Origin: SURF-21 sp964510515
GTDB taxonomy: Bacteria > Actinomycetota > Geothermincolia > Geothermincolales > RBG-13-55-18
Assembly: GCA_964510515.1 (NCBI GenBank)
Contig: CAZEAU010000040.1
Coordinates: 1-16,291 of the forward strand
Direction: 5' to 3'
DNA length: 16,291 bases
Under the pieces are notes generated by a model. That model did no database searches. It was not told the origin of the DNA and saw only the letters and a program-made list of their open reading frames with translations. Positions 6,853-13,330 of the stretch are shown piece after piece. Each line of letters opens with the position of its first letter. The stretch's first letter is position 1. The translations under genes were made by a program, and so were the position numbers.

Positions 6853-7038
6853 ATGGCAAAGAAGTCGCTGGTTGTCAAGCAGAGGAGACCTCCCAAGTTC
6901 AGCACCCGGGGCTATAACCGGTGCAGGCGCTGCGGCCGCTCGCGGGGATACTTCCGCAAGTTCGACCTCTGCCGCATATGCCTGCGAGAACTCGCCCACG
7001 AGGGGGAGATCCCGGGCATGACCAAGTCGAGCTGGTAA
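6853..7038 (+). CDS. rpsZ: 30S ribosomal protein S14, zinc-binding type Z
   Basis: 61 residues, the short form of S14. Four cysteines at 24, 27, 40 and 43 (CRRC, 12 residues, CRIC) form the zinc ribbon. MAKKSLVVKQRRPPKFSTRGYNRC and the GEIPGMTKSSW end are typical of the type Z family. It belongs to the 30S head. Zinc-free long S14 is the form used by E. coli; some bacteria keep both and switch when zinc is low, but only the zinc form is visible in this window. AGGAGAGG precedes the ATG. Confidence 0.97.
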   Translation: MAKKSLVVKQRRPPKFSTRGYNRCRRCGRSRGYFRKFDLCRICLRELAHEGEIPGMTKSSW

Positions 7039-7053
7039 GGAGGCGGAGAGCAG

Positions 7054-7452
7054 ATGACCATGACCGATCCTATCGCGGACATGCTGACGCGTATCCGCAA
7101 CGCCAATACCGCCCACCACGAGATGGTGGAGATGCCCTACTCGAAGATCAAGGCGTCTATCGCGGAGATATTGAAGAAGGAGGGCTATGTCTCGGGGTAT
7201 GAGGTGGTCAAAGGCGAGAGCTACGATACCCTGAAGATGACCCTCAAGTACGGCCCCAACCGCGAGCAGCTGATCAACGGCATCAAGAGGATCAGCAAGC
7301 CGGGCCTGCGCGTCTACAGCAAGAAGACCGACGTGCCCCGCGTGCTGGGAGGTCTGGGGATAGCCATCATCTCCACCTCGCATGGGGTGATCACCGACCG
7401 CGAGGCGCGGGAGAAGAACATCGGGGGAGAAGTCATAGCCTACGTTTGGTAG
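7054..7452 (+). CDS. rpsH: 30S ribosomal protein S8
   Basis: 132 residues, usual for S8. MTMTDPIADMLTRIRNAN at the start, RISKPGLRVY in the middle and GLGIAIISTSHGVITDREAREKNIGGEVIAYVW at the end are diagnostic. S8 is a primary binder of 16S rRNA helix 21 and in E. coli represses the spc operon at the rplE start; no matching site was identified here. AAGGAGG spans the rpsZ stop codon 10 nt upstream and GGAGAG lies 3 nt upstream of ATG 7054. Confidence 0.98.
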   Translation: MTMTDPIADMLTRIRNANTAHHEMVEMPYSKIKASIAEILKKEGYVSGYEVVKGESYDTLKMTLKYGPNREQLINGIKRISKPGLRVYSKKTDVPRVLGGLGIAIISTSHGVITDREAREKNIGGEVIAYVW

Positions 7453-7474
7453 CGGAAAGACCTGGAGGTTCGAG

Positions 7475-8011
7475 GTGTCGAGGATAGGCAGGATGCCCAT
7501 ACCCATCCCGCAGGGGACGGAAGTGAAGATAGAGGGCAAAGAGGTGACCGTGAAGGGTCCCAGGGGAGAGCTCACCCGCGAGTTCCACCCGGACATGATC
7601 ATTGCCATGGAGGGGGGAAGCCTGGTGGTGAGGCGGCTCTCCGAATCGGCCATGCACCGCTCGCTGCACGGGCTCACGCGCTCTCTCGCCGCCAACATGG
7701 TGGAGGGCGTGAGCACGGGTTTCGAGAAGAGCCTGGAGATACACGGCGTGGGCTATCGCGCCACGGCCAAGGACGGGGACCTGGAGCTGGCCCTGGGTTT
7801 CTCCCACCCGGTGCTGGTCAAGGCCCCGGAGGGCATCGAATTCGAGCTGGTCACTCCCACCAGGATCAGGGTCAAGGGGATAGATAAGCAGAAGGTGGGC
7901 CAGATGGCCGCCAAGATTAGGGCCCTGCGCAAGCCGGACCCCTACAAGGGGAAGGGCGTGCGTTATGCCGGGGAGTACATCAAGCGCAAGGCTGGCAAGA
8001 CCGCGGTGTGA
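7475..8011 (+). CDS. rplF: 50S ribosomal protein L6
   Basis: 178 residues, usual for L6, a two-domain protein near the sarcin-ricin loop. SRIGRMPIPIPQGTEVKIEGKEVTVKGPRGEL opens domain 1, and EIHGVGYRATAKDGDLELALGFSHPV begins domain 2; the end KPDPYKGKGVRYAGEYIKRKAGK is a family signature. Start is GTG 7475 with GGAGG about 7 nt upstream. Two self-complementary CCGCGG boxes (8001-8006, 8014-8019) flank its stop codon and could form a 6-bp stem. Confidence 0.97.
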   Translation: MSRIGRMPIPIPQGTEVKIEGKEVTVKGPRGELTREFHPDMIIAMEGGSLVVRRLSESAMHRSLHGLTRSLAANMVEGVSTGFEKSLEIHGVGYRATAKDGDLELALGFSHPVLVKAPEGIEFELVTPTRIRVKGIDKQKVGQMAAKIRALRKPDPYKGKGVRYAGEYIKRKAGKTAV

Positions 8012-8045
8012 TGCCGCGGAAGAGACAGGAGAGAGTGAAGGCGGG

Positions 8046-8408
8046 ATGAAGAAGACTGACCCCAAGCAACTGGGAAGGAAACGCCGCCAGGCGCGCGTGC
8101 GCAAAAAGGTCACGGGAAGCGCGGAGCGGCCGAGGCTATCGGTGTTCCGCAGCAACCGGCACATCTACGCCCAGATCATAGACGACCGGGCGGGGCGCAC
8201 CTTGATCAGCGCCTCCAGCATGGAGAAGGGGATGGACACGGCGGGGAAGACCAAAAGCGACGTCGCCGCCGAGGTGGGACGCGTTCTCGCCCGCCGGGCA
8301 CGCGAGAGCGGCGTGAAAGCGGTGGTGTTCGAGCGCGGGGGCAACCTCTATCACGGCCGGGTCAAGACCCTGGCCGAGGGGGCCCGCGAGGGCGGCTTGG
8401 TGTTCTGA
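8046..8408 (+). CDS. rplR: 50S ribosomal protein L18
   Basis: 120 residues, usual for L18, which with L5 and L25 anchors 5S rRNA in the central protuberance. RPRLSVFRSNRHIYAQIIDD, AAEVGRVLARRARESGVKAVVFERGGNLYHGRVKTLAEGAREGGL are conserved. The start ATG 8046 lies after GAAGGCGGG; the frame is open upstream into rplF but the additional residues are unlike L18. The gap to rpsE is 34 nt. Confidence 0.97.
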   Translation: MKKTDPKQLGRKRRQARVRKKVTGSAERPRLSVFRSNRHIYAQIIDDRAGRTLISASSMEKGMDTAGKTKSDVAAEVGRVLARRARESGVKAVVFERGGNLYHGRVKTLAEGAREGGLVF

Positions 8409-8442
8409 TGCCCGAGAGAGAGAGGAAGCGCGGAGGTTGCAT

Positions 8443-8955
8443 ATGCCCAAGATAGATCCGACATCACTGGAGCTGGAAGAGAGAGTCATACATATCAACC
8501 GCGTGGCCAAGGTGGTCAAGGGCGGCCGCCGCTTCAGCTTTACCGCCCTGGTCGTGGTCGGCGACAACGCGGGCATGGTCGGATACGGCTACGGCAAGGC
8601 GCGCGAGGTGCCGCTGGCCATACAGAAGGGCGTGGAGAGGGCGAAAAGAAACCTCTTCAAGGTCCCTACGCGCGGCACCACCATACCCTACAAGGTGGTG
8701 GGCAGATTCGAGTCCTCCCGGGTTCTGCTCAAGCCCGCGGGCGAGGGCACGGGCGTGATCGCGGGCGGTCCGGTGCGCGCGGTCATGGAGCTCTCCGGAG
8801 TGCAGGACATCCTGACCAAGACCTACGGGTCTCGCAACCCCGTCAACGTGGTCAAGGCGACGGTGGAGGGGCTGAAGTCCATCAGCCGCACGCGGGAGAT
8901 AGCCAAGCTGCGGCGGGCGCGGATGGGCAAGGCCGGGGAGGCGGTGGGGGCTTGA
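8443..8955 (+). CDS. rpsE: 30S ribosomal protein S5
   Basis: 170 residues, usual for S5. The N-terminal double-stranded RNA-binding fold holds ELEERVIHINRVAKVVKGGRRFSFTALVVVGD and GYGKAREVPLAIQKGVERAKRN; the C-terminal part includes GTGVIAGGPVRAVMELSGVQDILTK. S5 lies at the mRNA entry/decoding region and affects fidelity. ATG 8443 is chosen because GGAGG (8432-8436) sits 6 nt upstream; a TTG at 8437 would be inside the spacer. The stop overlaps a TTG of the next frame (TTGA at 8952-8955). Confidence 0.97.
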   Translation: MPKIDPTSLELEERVIHINRVAKVVKGGRRFSFTALVVVGDNAGMVGYGYGKAREVPLAIQKGVERAKRNLFKVPTRGTTIPYKVVGRFESSRVLLKPAGEGTGVIAGGPVRAVMELSGVQDILTKTYGSRNPVNVVKATVEGLKSISRTREIAKLRRARMGKAGEAVGA

Positions 8956-8969
8956 AAGCGGAGGAGAAG

Positions 8970-9158
8970 ATGCTGCGGATAACCCTGGTGCGCAGCCCCA
9001 TCGGGCGCCCCCCCGTGCAGCGTCGTACGGTGCGCGCCCTGGGGCTGAAAAGGATGCACCACAGCGTGGTACACAGGGATTCCCCGGAGATAAAGGGCAT
9101 GATCGGCAGGATAAGCCACCTGCTCGCGGTGGAGCCCTGCGAGGGCGGCGGGGAGTAA
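8970..9158 (+). CDS. rpmD: 50S ribosomal protein L30
   Basis: 62 residues. LRITLVRSPIGRPPVQRRTVRALGLKRMHHSVVHRDSPEIKGMIGRISHLLAVE is a complete bacterial L30. ATG 8970, with GGAGG at a 5-nt spacing, matches the family start; a TTG at 8952 overlapping the rpsE stop would add MKAEEK and cannot be excluded, since GGAGG (8938-8942) also lies upstream of it. The gene is followed by a 69-nt gap almost filled by one long hairpin. Confidence 0.95.
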   Translation: MLRITLVRSPIGRPPVQRRTVRALGLKRMHHSVVHRDSPEIKGMIGRISHLLAVEPCEGGGE

Positions 9159-9162
9159 GGCG

Positions 9163-9212
9163 GGGCCTGGTCCGGCGCTCCCGCCTGCGGGCGGGGGCGG
9201 CGGATCGGGCCC
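9163..9212 (+). promoter_or_regulatory. Long near-perfect RNA hairpin between rpmD and rplO
   Basis: Bases 9163-9185 pair with 9190-9212 in 22 of 23 positions (only G9175/G9200 fails; three pairs are G-U), closed by C-UGCG-G, a member of the stable UNCG tetraloop class. It begins 4 nt after the rpmD stop and ends just before the purine-rich rplO SD (GAAGAGGAG). There is no U-run after it, so it is not a standard terminator. Possible roles are RNase III processing, attenuation or protection of a 3' end; these are inferences. Confidence 0.8.
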
Positions 9213-9227
9213 GGGAAGAGGAGCGGG

Positions 9228-9677
9228 ATGCGGATGACTTTTAAGATCAACGACCTCAGGCCGGCGGAAGGTTCTGTCAAGCAGCCCAAGCGCGTGGGCC
9301 GGGGGCGTTCCTCGGGCCACGGCAAGACCAGCGGGCGGGGGACGAAGGGGCAGAAGGCGCGCAGCAAGACCCGTATCGGGTTCGAGGGCGGCCAGATGCC
9401 GCTGCAGAGAAGGGTGCCCAAGCTGCGCGGGTTCAAGCCGCGCGACAAGAAGGTCTTCCACCTGGTGAACGTGGAGAGGTTGAACGACTTTGCGGACGGG
9501 GAGACGGTCACCCCGGAGAAGCTGGTGGAAAAAGGGATCATCAAGAGGCTGGACCACGAGGTAAAGGTGCTGGGAAAGGGAGAACTCGAGCGCAGGCTGA
9601 CGGTGAGGGCCCACGCCTTCAGCGACGGCGCGGCGGCCAAAATAGCGGCCGCCGGAGGAAACACAGAGGTGGTATAG
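9228..9677 (+). CDS. rplO: 50S ribosomal protein L15
   Basis: 149 residues, usual for L15, a late-assembly 50S protein. The basic glycine-rich N-terminal arm (KRVGRGRSSGHGKTSGRGTKGQKARSK, about residues 21-47) and FEGGQMPLQRRVPKLRGFK are signature parts; the globular end contains VRAHAFSDGAAAKIAAAGG. ATG 9228 follows GAGGAG; ATG 9234 is an in-frame alternative. The stop codon ends one base before the TTG of secY, so the two are almost certainly coupled. Confidence 0.97.
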   Translation: MRMTFKINDLRPAEGSVKQPKRVGRGRSSGHGKTSGRGTKGQKARSKTRIGFEGGQMPLQRRVPKLRGFKPRDKKVFHLVNVERLNDFADGETVTPEKLVEKGIIKRLDHEVKVLGKGELERRLTVRAHAFSDGAAAKIAAAGGNTEVV

Positions 9678-9678
9678 C

Positions 9679-10953
9679 TTGCTCCGTACCTTTCGCAACA
9701 TAGCCAAGGTAGCAGAGCTACGCAACAAGATACTCTTCACCCTCGCCATCATCCTCCTCTACCGCCTCGGCTGCGCCATACCTTCCCCCGGCGTCAACAC
9801 CTCGGCCCTTGCCCAGCTGGTGGACGAGGGCGGCATCCTCGGCTTCCTCAACTTCTTCTCCGGGGGAGCGCTGGCGCAGCTGGCCATCTTCGGGCTGGGC
9901 ATCATGCCCTACATCACCTCCTCCATCATCATGGAGATGCTGGTGGCGGTGATCCCCAAGCTCAAGCAGTGGCAGGAGGAGGGCGAATCGGGGCGCCGCA
10001 AGATCACCCAGGTGACGCGCTACCTCACCCTCGGGCTGGCGCTCATGCAATCCATCGGGCTCGTTTACACCTTCTCGCATCAGACCGTGGGCGCGCAGGG
10101 GGAGGGGATACTCGAGTTCACCTGGCTCAAGGGCATCATCATCGTCATCACCCTCACCGCGGGGATGGCGCTACTGATGTGGTTTGGCGAGCTCATCACC
10201 GAGCGCGGCATCGGCAACGGCATGTCCATCCTCATCTTCGTCTCCATCATCGCCCGCGTGCCCCTGGAGTTCAAGACGCTCATCGAGCAGACCGATCTCC
10301 GCTACGGCAGCGTGGTTTACGGCATCCTCATCACCGTGTTCATGACCCTGGCGGTGATCGTGGCCGTCATCTATCTCGACCAGGGGGAGAGGCGCATCCC
10401 CGTGCAGTACGCCAAGCAGATCCGGGGACGGCGCATGACCATGGGCGGGACCACCTACATCCCCCTCAAGCTGAACACCTCCGGGGTCATACCCATTATC
10501 TTCGCCTCGTCGGTGATATTCTTCCCCACCATGCTGGCCCAGTTCATCCCGGCCCTGCGGGGCTTCGCGGAGACCCTCACCAAGGGATGGCTCTATTTCG
10601 TCGTTTACACCTTCATGATCGTCTTCTTCGCCTATTTCTATACCTACATAGTATTCGATCCCTATACCCAGGCGGAGCACCTCAAGAAATACGGCGCATT
10701 CGTTCCCGGCATCCGGCCGGGTACGCCCACCGCGGTATATTTCAGCAAGGTCATCAACCGCATCACCCTGCCCGGTTCCATCGCGCTGGCGGCCATCGCC
10801 TTGCTGCCGGCGGTGATGTTCTTTTTCTTCGGCACCAGGGAGATCCCCTTCGGCGGTGCCGCTATCATGATCATCGTCGGCGTGGCCCTGGAGACTATGA
10901 AGCAGATCGAGGCCCAGCTGCAGATGCGCCATTACGAGGGCTTCTTGAGGTAA
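9679..10953 (+). CDS. secY: Protein translocase subunit SecY
   Basis: 424 residues, usual for SecY, the channel of the SecYEG translocon in the cytoplasmic membrane. Ten hydrophobic segments can be seen, the first at about 17-36 (ILFTLAIILLYRLG), others near 66-90, 113-132, 150-170, 183-200, 212-232, 267-290, 304-326, 366-384 and 392-408. The plug/second-segment region FFSGGALAQLAIFGLGIMPYITSSIIMEML and the cytoplasmic loop QGERRIPVQYAKQ and RGRRMTMGG are conserved. Start is TTG 9679 with GAGGTGG 6 nt upstream inside the end of rplO. No ATG near the N-terminus fits the family. Confidence 0.97.
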   Translation: MLRTFRNIAKVAELRNKILFTLAIILLYRLGCAIPSPGVNTSALAQLVDEGGILGFLNFFSGGALAQLAIFGLGIMPYITSSIIMEMLVAVIPKLKQWQEEGESGRRKITQVTRYLTLGLALMQSIGLVYTFSHQTVGAQGEGILEFTWLKGIIIVITLTAGMALLMWFGELITERGIGNGMSILIFVSIIARVPLEFKTLIEQTDLRYGSVVYGILITVFMTLAVIVAVIYLDQGERRIPVQYAKQIRGRRMTMGGTTYIPLKLNTSGVIPIIFASSVIFFPTMLAQFIPALRGFAETLTKGWLYFVVYTFMIVFFAYFYTYIVFDPYTQAEHLKKYGAFVPGIRPGTPTAVYFSKVINRITLPGSIALAAIALLPAVMFFFFGTREIPFGGAAIMIIVGVALETMKQIEAQLQMRHYEGFLR

Positions 10954-10974
10954 GCTAGGGGGGAGGGTGGAGAG

Positions 10975-11616
10975 ATGAACCTGATACTGCTGGGGCCGCC
11001 GGGCGCGGGAAAAGGGACACAGGCGGAGAGGATAGCGGCCGCCTTCGGCATACCCCACATCTCCACCGGCGATATCTTCAGGGACAACCTGAGGAGGGGG
11101 ACGGATCTGGGCCTCGCGGCCAAGGGCTACATGGACCGCGGGGAGCTTGTCCCCGACGACCTGGTTATCGAGATCGTCAGGGATCGGCTGAGCGCCGAGG
11201 ACTGCGGGCGCGGATTCATCCTCGACGGCTTTCCCCGCACGGTGGCGCAGGCGGATGCGCTGGGCGCGCTGCTGGCGCGGGCGGGAACGCCCATCGACCA
11301 CGTGCTCAACGTTCAGGTGCCCGACGAGGTCGTGGTGGCCAGGCTCAGCGCCCGCCGCACCTGCAGCGTCTGCGGGAGCGTCTGTCACCTTCTCTACCAT
11401 CCGCCGCGGCGGGAGGGGGCCTGTGACGAATGCGGGGGCGAGCTCTACGGCAGGGAGGACGACGGCGAGGAGACGGTGCGGGCCCGCCTGAAGGAGTACG
11501 AGGAAAAGACCAGGCCGCTGACGGACTACTATCGCGGCGAGGGCCTGCTGAGGGATATCGACGGCGGCGCGGAGCCCGACGAGGTTTTCGAGGCCATCCG
11601 TTCCGTCCTCACTTAA
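10975..11616 (+). CDS. adk: Adenylate kinase, zinc-LID form
   Basis: 213 residues; catalyses ATP + AMP to 2 ADP in the cytoplasm. The P-loop GPPGAGKGTQ is at 7-16, STGDIFRDNLRRG (AMP-binding) at 30-42, and FILDGFPRT at 81-89. The LID domain holds four cysteines, C130/C133 (CSVC) and C150/C153 (CDEC), expected to bind zinc as in Bacillus-type enzymes; C137 is additional. Catalytic arginines are seen at R125, R160, R169 and R171. GGAGGG and GGAGAG precede the ATG. The secY-adk-map order is standard. Its stop codon lies in the first copy of a 13-bp tandem duplication. Confidence 0.98.
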   Translation: MNLILLGPPGAGKGTQAERIAAAFGIPHISTGDIFRDNLRRGTDLGLAAKGYMDRGELVPDDLVIEIVRDRLSAEDCGRGFILDGFPRTVAQADALGALLARAGTPIDHVLNVQVPDEVVVARLSARRTCSVCGSVCHLLYHPPRREGACDECGGELYGREDDGEETVRARLKEYEEKTRPLTDYYRGEGLLRDIDGGAEPDEVFEAIRSVLT

Positions 11617-11631
11617 TATCCTCACTTAATA
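11606..11631 (+). repeat. 13-bp tandem duplication over the adk stop codon
   Basis: TCCTCACTTAATA occurs at 11606-11618 and again immediately at 11619-11631, perfectly. The first copy contains the adk TAA stop (11614-11616). Looks like a replication-slippage duplication. Confidence 0.85.
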
Positions 11632-11670
11632 ATAAGATGATAATAAGATGAATAAGATGATAATAAGATG
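11629..11670 (+). repeat. AT-rich 11-bp tandem repeat ending in the map start codon
   Basis: ATAATAAGATG occurs at 11629-11639, 11640-11650, as a 9-bp shortened copy (AATAAGATG) at 11651-11659, and at 11660-11670. The ATG of the last copy is the map start. No good SD lies before it. The array is strikingly AT-rich within a GC-rich cluster and carries two GATAAT (-10-like) hexamers at 11639-11644 and 11659-11664, without a convincing -35. Confidence 0.88.
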
Positions 11671-12417
11671 ATTATCAGAAAATCGCGGGAAGAGATAGCG
11701 AAGATGCGGGAGGCGGGCCGGGTCGTGGCCGAGGTGCTCGACATGCTGGAGGAGCACATCAGGCCGGGCGTGAGGACGGCGACCCTCAACGAGCTGGCCG
11801 AGGAGTACATCAGGGAGAGGGGGGGCATACCCTCTTTCCTGGGCTACCGGGGCTTTCCCGCCTCCATATGCACCTCCGTCAACGAGGTGGTGGTACACGG
11901 CATACCGGGCAGGACCCGCCTCAGGGAGGGTGACATCATCGGCGTGGACGTGGGGGTCATCCTCGAGGGATACCACGGCGACGCCGCCCGCACCTACGCC
12001 GTGGGCCGGGTCTCCGACATCGCCCGTCGTCTCATGGACGCGACGCGGGAATCCCTGCGGGCGGGAATCGAGGCCTGCAGGCCGGGGGGGAGGCTGGGCG
12101 ACATCTCCAACGCCATCCAGCGCACGGCGGAGGGGAAGGGCTTCTCGGTGGTGGTGCAGTTCGTCGGCCACGGCATCGGAAAGGATATGCACGAGGAGCC
12201 GCAGGTGCCCAATTTCGGTCCCGCGGGGAGAGGGCCGCTGCTGGAGGAGGGCATGACCCTGGCCCTCGAGCCCATGGTCAATCAGGGGACTTTCGAGGTG
12301 GAGGTGGACAAAGACGACGGCTGGACGGTGCGCACCCTGGACGGCCTGCTCTCGGCGCATTTCGAGCACACCGTGGCGGTGAGAGCGGATGGGCCCCAGG
12401 TGCTCACGTTGCCCTGA
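11668..12417 (+). CDS. map: Methionine aminopeptidase, type I
   Basis: 249 residues; removes the initiator methionine from new proteins in the cytoplasm. The five metal ligands are in place: D94 (GVDVG), D105 (HGDAARTY), H168 (VGHGIG), E201 (ALEPM) and E233 (FEHTV); H78 in VVHGIP is the substrate-contact histidine. It has no N-terminal zinc-finger or SH3-binding extension, so it is the short type Ia form. ATG 11668 is the last base-triplet of an 11-bp repeat array and gives MIIRKSREEIAKMREAGRVV, the normal start. There is no clear SD; reinitiation from upstream mini-ORFs or an AU-rich standby site may supply ribosomes (inference). Confidence 0.97.
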   Translation: MIIRKSREEIAKMREAGRVVAEVLDMLEEHIRPGVRTATLNELAEEYIRERGGIPSFLGYRGFPASICTSVNEVVVHGIPGRTRLREGDIIGVDVGVILEGYHGDAARTYAVGRVSDIARRLMDATRESLRAGIEACRPGGRLGDISNAIQRTAEGKGFSVVVQFVGHGIGKDMHEEPQVPNFGPAGRGPLLEEGMTLALEPMVNQGTFEVEVDKDDGWTVRTLDGLLSAHFEHTVAVRADGPQVLTLP

Positions 12418-12427
12418 GACGCCGATG

Positions 12428-12456
12428 TGGACGGACACCATATAGTTTGTTAGAAT
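12428..12456 (+). promoter_or_regulatory. Candidate housekeeping promoter upstream of infA
   Basis: TGGACG (12428-12433) and TAGAAT (12451-12456) are separated by 17 bp; the -10 has 5 of 6 consensus bases and is preceded by TGT (extended -10). Transcription would begin near 12463, giving a ~60-nt leader. A second overlapping possibility is TTGTTA (12447-12452), 18 bp, TAAAAT (12471-12476). The 107-nt map-infA gap is the longest within the gene cluster, as expected if it holds a promoter. Confidence 0.6.
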
Positions 12457-12481
12457 GTAAGGCTGGTGCGTAAAATCAATA

Positions 12482-12508
12482 GCGAACCGCACGGATGCGG
12501 GCGGTCGC
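12482..12508 (+). promoter_or_regulatory. Leader hairpin before infA
   Basis: GCGAACCGC (12482-12490) pairs with GCGGTCGC (12501-12508) with one bulged A, making 8 bp. A competing stem, CCGCA (12487-12491) with TGCGG (12496-12500), shares bases with it. The structure ends 3 nt before the SD GGGAGAG, so it could affect infA translation; function unknown. Confidence 0.42.
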
Positions 12509-12524
12509 GGCGGGAGAGTGAGTA

Positions 12525-12746
12525 TTGGCCAAAAAAGAAGGCGCCGTAGAGGTGGAAGGGACGGTCCTGGAACCGTTGCCCAATGCGATGTTCAGGGTGG
12601 AACTGGAGAACGGGCACAAATTGCTGGCGCACATTTCCGGCAAGATGAGAATGCATTATATACGTATCCTTCCCGGGGACAAGGTGGTGGTGGAGATATC
12701 TCCCTACGACCTCAACCGCGGCAGGATCGTGTACAGGTATAAATAA
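12525..12746 (+). CDS. infA: Translation initiation factor IF-1
   Basis: 73 residues, usual for this S1/OB-fold protein that binds the 30S A-site during initiation. AKKEGAVEVEGTVLEPLPNAMFRVELENGHKLLAHISGKMRMHYIRILPGDKV is near consensus. The start is TTG 12525 with GGGAGAG about 6-7 nt upstream, giving MAKKEG, the family's usual N-terminus. A TTG start on a factor gene is shared with its alpha-block neighbours rpsM, rpsK and rpoA. It is the first gene after the best promoter candidate in the window. Confidence 0.97.
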   Translation: MAKKEGAVEVEGTVLEPLPNAMFRVELENGHKLLAHISGKMRMHYIRILPGDKVVVEISPYDLNRGRIVYRYK

Positions 12747-12778
12747 GCGAGGCGAAAGCGGAAGGGATTGTTGCGGAG

Positions 12779-12892
12779 ATGAAGGTAAGGGCGTCGGTGA
12801 AGAAGATGTGCGATAAATGCAAGATCGTCCGCCGCCAAGGCAAAGTGCTGGTCATTTGTCAGAACCCCCGCCACAAGCAGAGGCAGGGTTGA
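12779..12892 (+). CDS. rpmJ: 50S ribosomal protein L36, zinc-binding form
   Basis: A 37-residue gene: MKVRASVKKM, then C11 and C14 (CDKC), ICQNPRH with C27 and H32, ending KHKQRQG-like (RHKQRQG). The three cysteines and one histidine are the zinc site of the C+ type of L36, the smallest 50S protein. ATG 12779 is the only sensible start; GAAGGG about 12 nt upstream and GGAG touching the ATG are the possible ribosome-binding sites, neither ideally spaced. It sits between infA and rpsM as in most bacteria. Confidence 0.96.
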   Translation: MKVRASVKKMCDKCKIVRRQGKVLVICQNPRHKQRQG

Positions 12893-12912
12893 GCCTGAGG
12901 AGGTATGCGGTT

Positions 12913-13284
12913 TTGGCACGTATAGCGGGTGTTGATCTTCCCAGGGATAAGCGGGTGGAGATATCCCTCACCTATATCTACGGCGTCGGGAGTACCACCT
13001 CCAGGTTGATACTGGCGAATTGCCAGATCGACCCGAACACCAAGGTGCGCAACCTCACCGACGAGGAAGTGGTGCGACTGCGTTCCTATATCGACCAGAA
13101 CCTCAAGGTGGAGGGAGACCTCAGGCGGGAGGTCGCGCAGAACATCAAGAGGAAGATGGAGATCGGGTGCTATCAGGGCCTGCGACACCGCGTCGGCCTG
13201 CCCGTGCGGGGGCAGCGTACCCACACCAACGGCCGCACCCGCAAGGGGCCGCGCAAGACGGTAGGCGTGAGGAGAAAGAGGTAG
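12913..13284 (+). CDS. rpsM: 30S ribosomal protein S13
   Basis: 123 residues, usual for S13 of the 30S head, which contacts the P-site tRNA and forms bridges to the 50S subunit. ARIAGVDLPRDKRVEISLTYIYGVGSTTS begins the protein, and the basic tail ends RGQRTHTNGRTRKGPRKTVGVRRKR. TTG 12913 is the start: it gives MARIAGVDLP and has GAGGAGGT (12897-12904) at 8-nt spacing. The frame is open upstream into rpmJ, but those residues are not S13. In E. coli an S4-binding pseudoknot regulates this gene; none was identified in the 20-nt gap. Confidence 0.97.
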   Translation: MARIAGVDLPRDKRVEISLTYIYGVGSTTSRLILANCQIDPNTKVRNLTDEEVVRLRSYIDQNLKVEGDLRREVAQNIKRKMEIGCYQGLRHRVGLPVRGQRTHTNGRTRKGPRKTVGVRRKR

Positions 13285-13330
13285 CGTCCCCCGAGGCGGA
13301 GAAATGCCGAGCGCGACAGGAGGTTGAGAC

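Noticed and set aside
8952..8969. TTG start for rpmD overlapping the rpsE stop (TTGA)
   Set aside because: Would add six residues not seen in L30 proteins; ATG 8970 fits the family and has a better-placed SD, although coupling through TTGA cannot be fully excluded.
10171..11625. A 484-codon minus-strand open frame opposite secY and adk
   Set aside because: Shadow of two well-supported genes; low-complexity His/Gly/Asp-rich translation typical of antisense GC-rich coding DNA.
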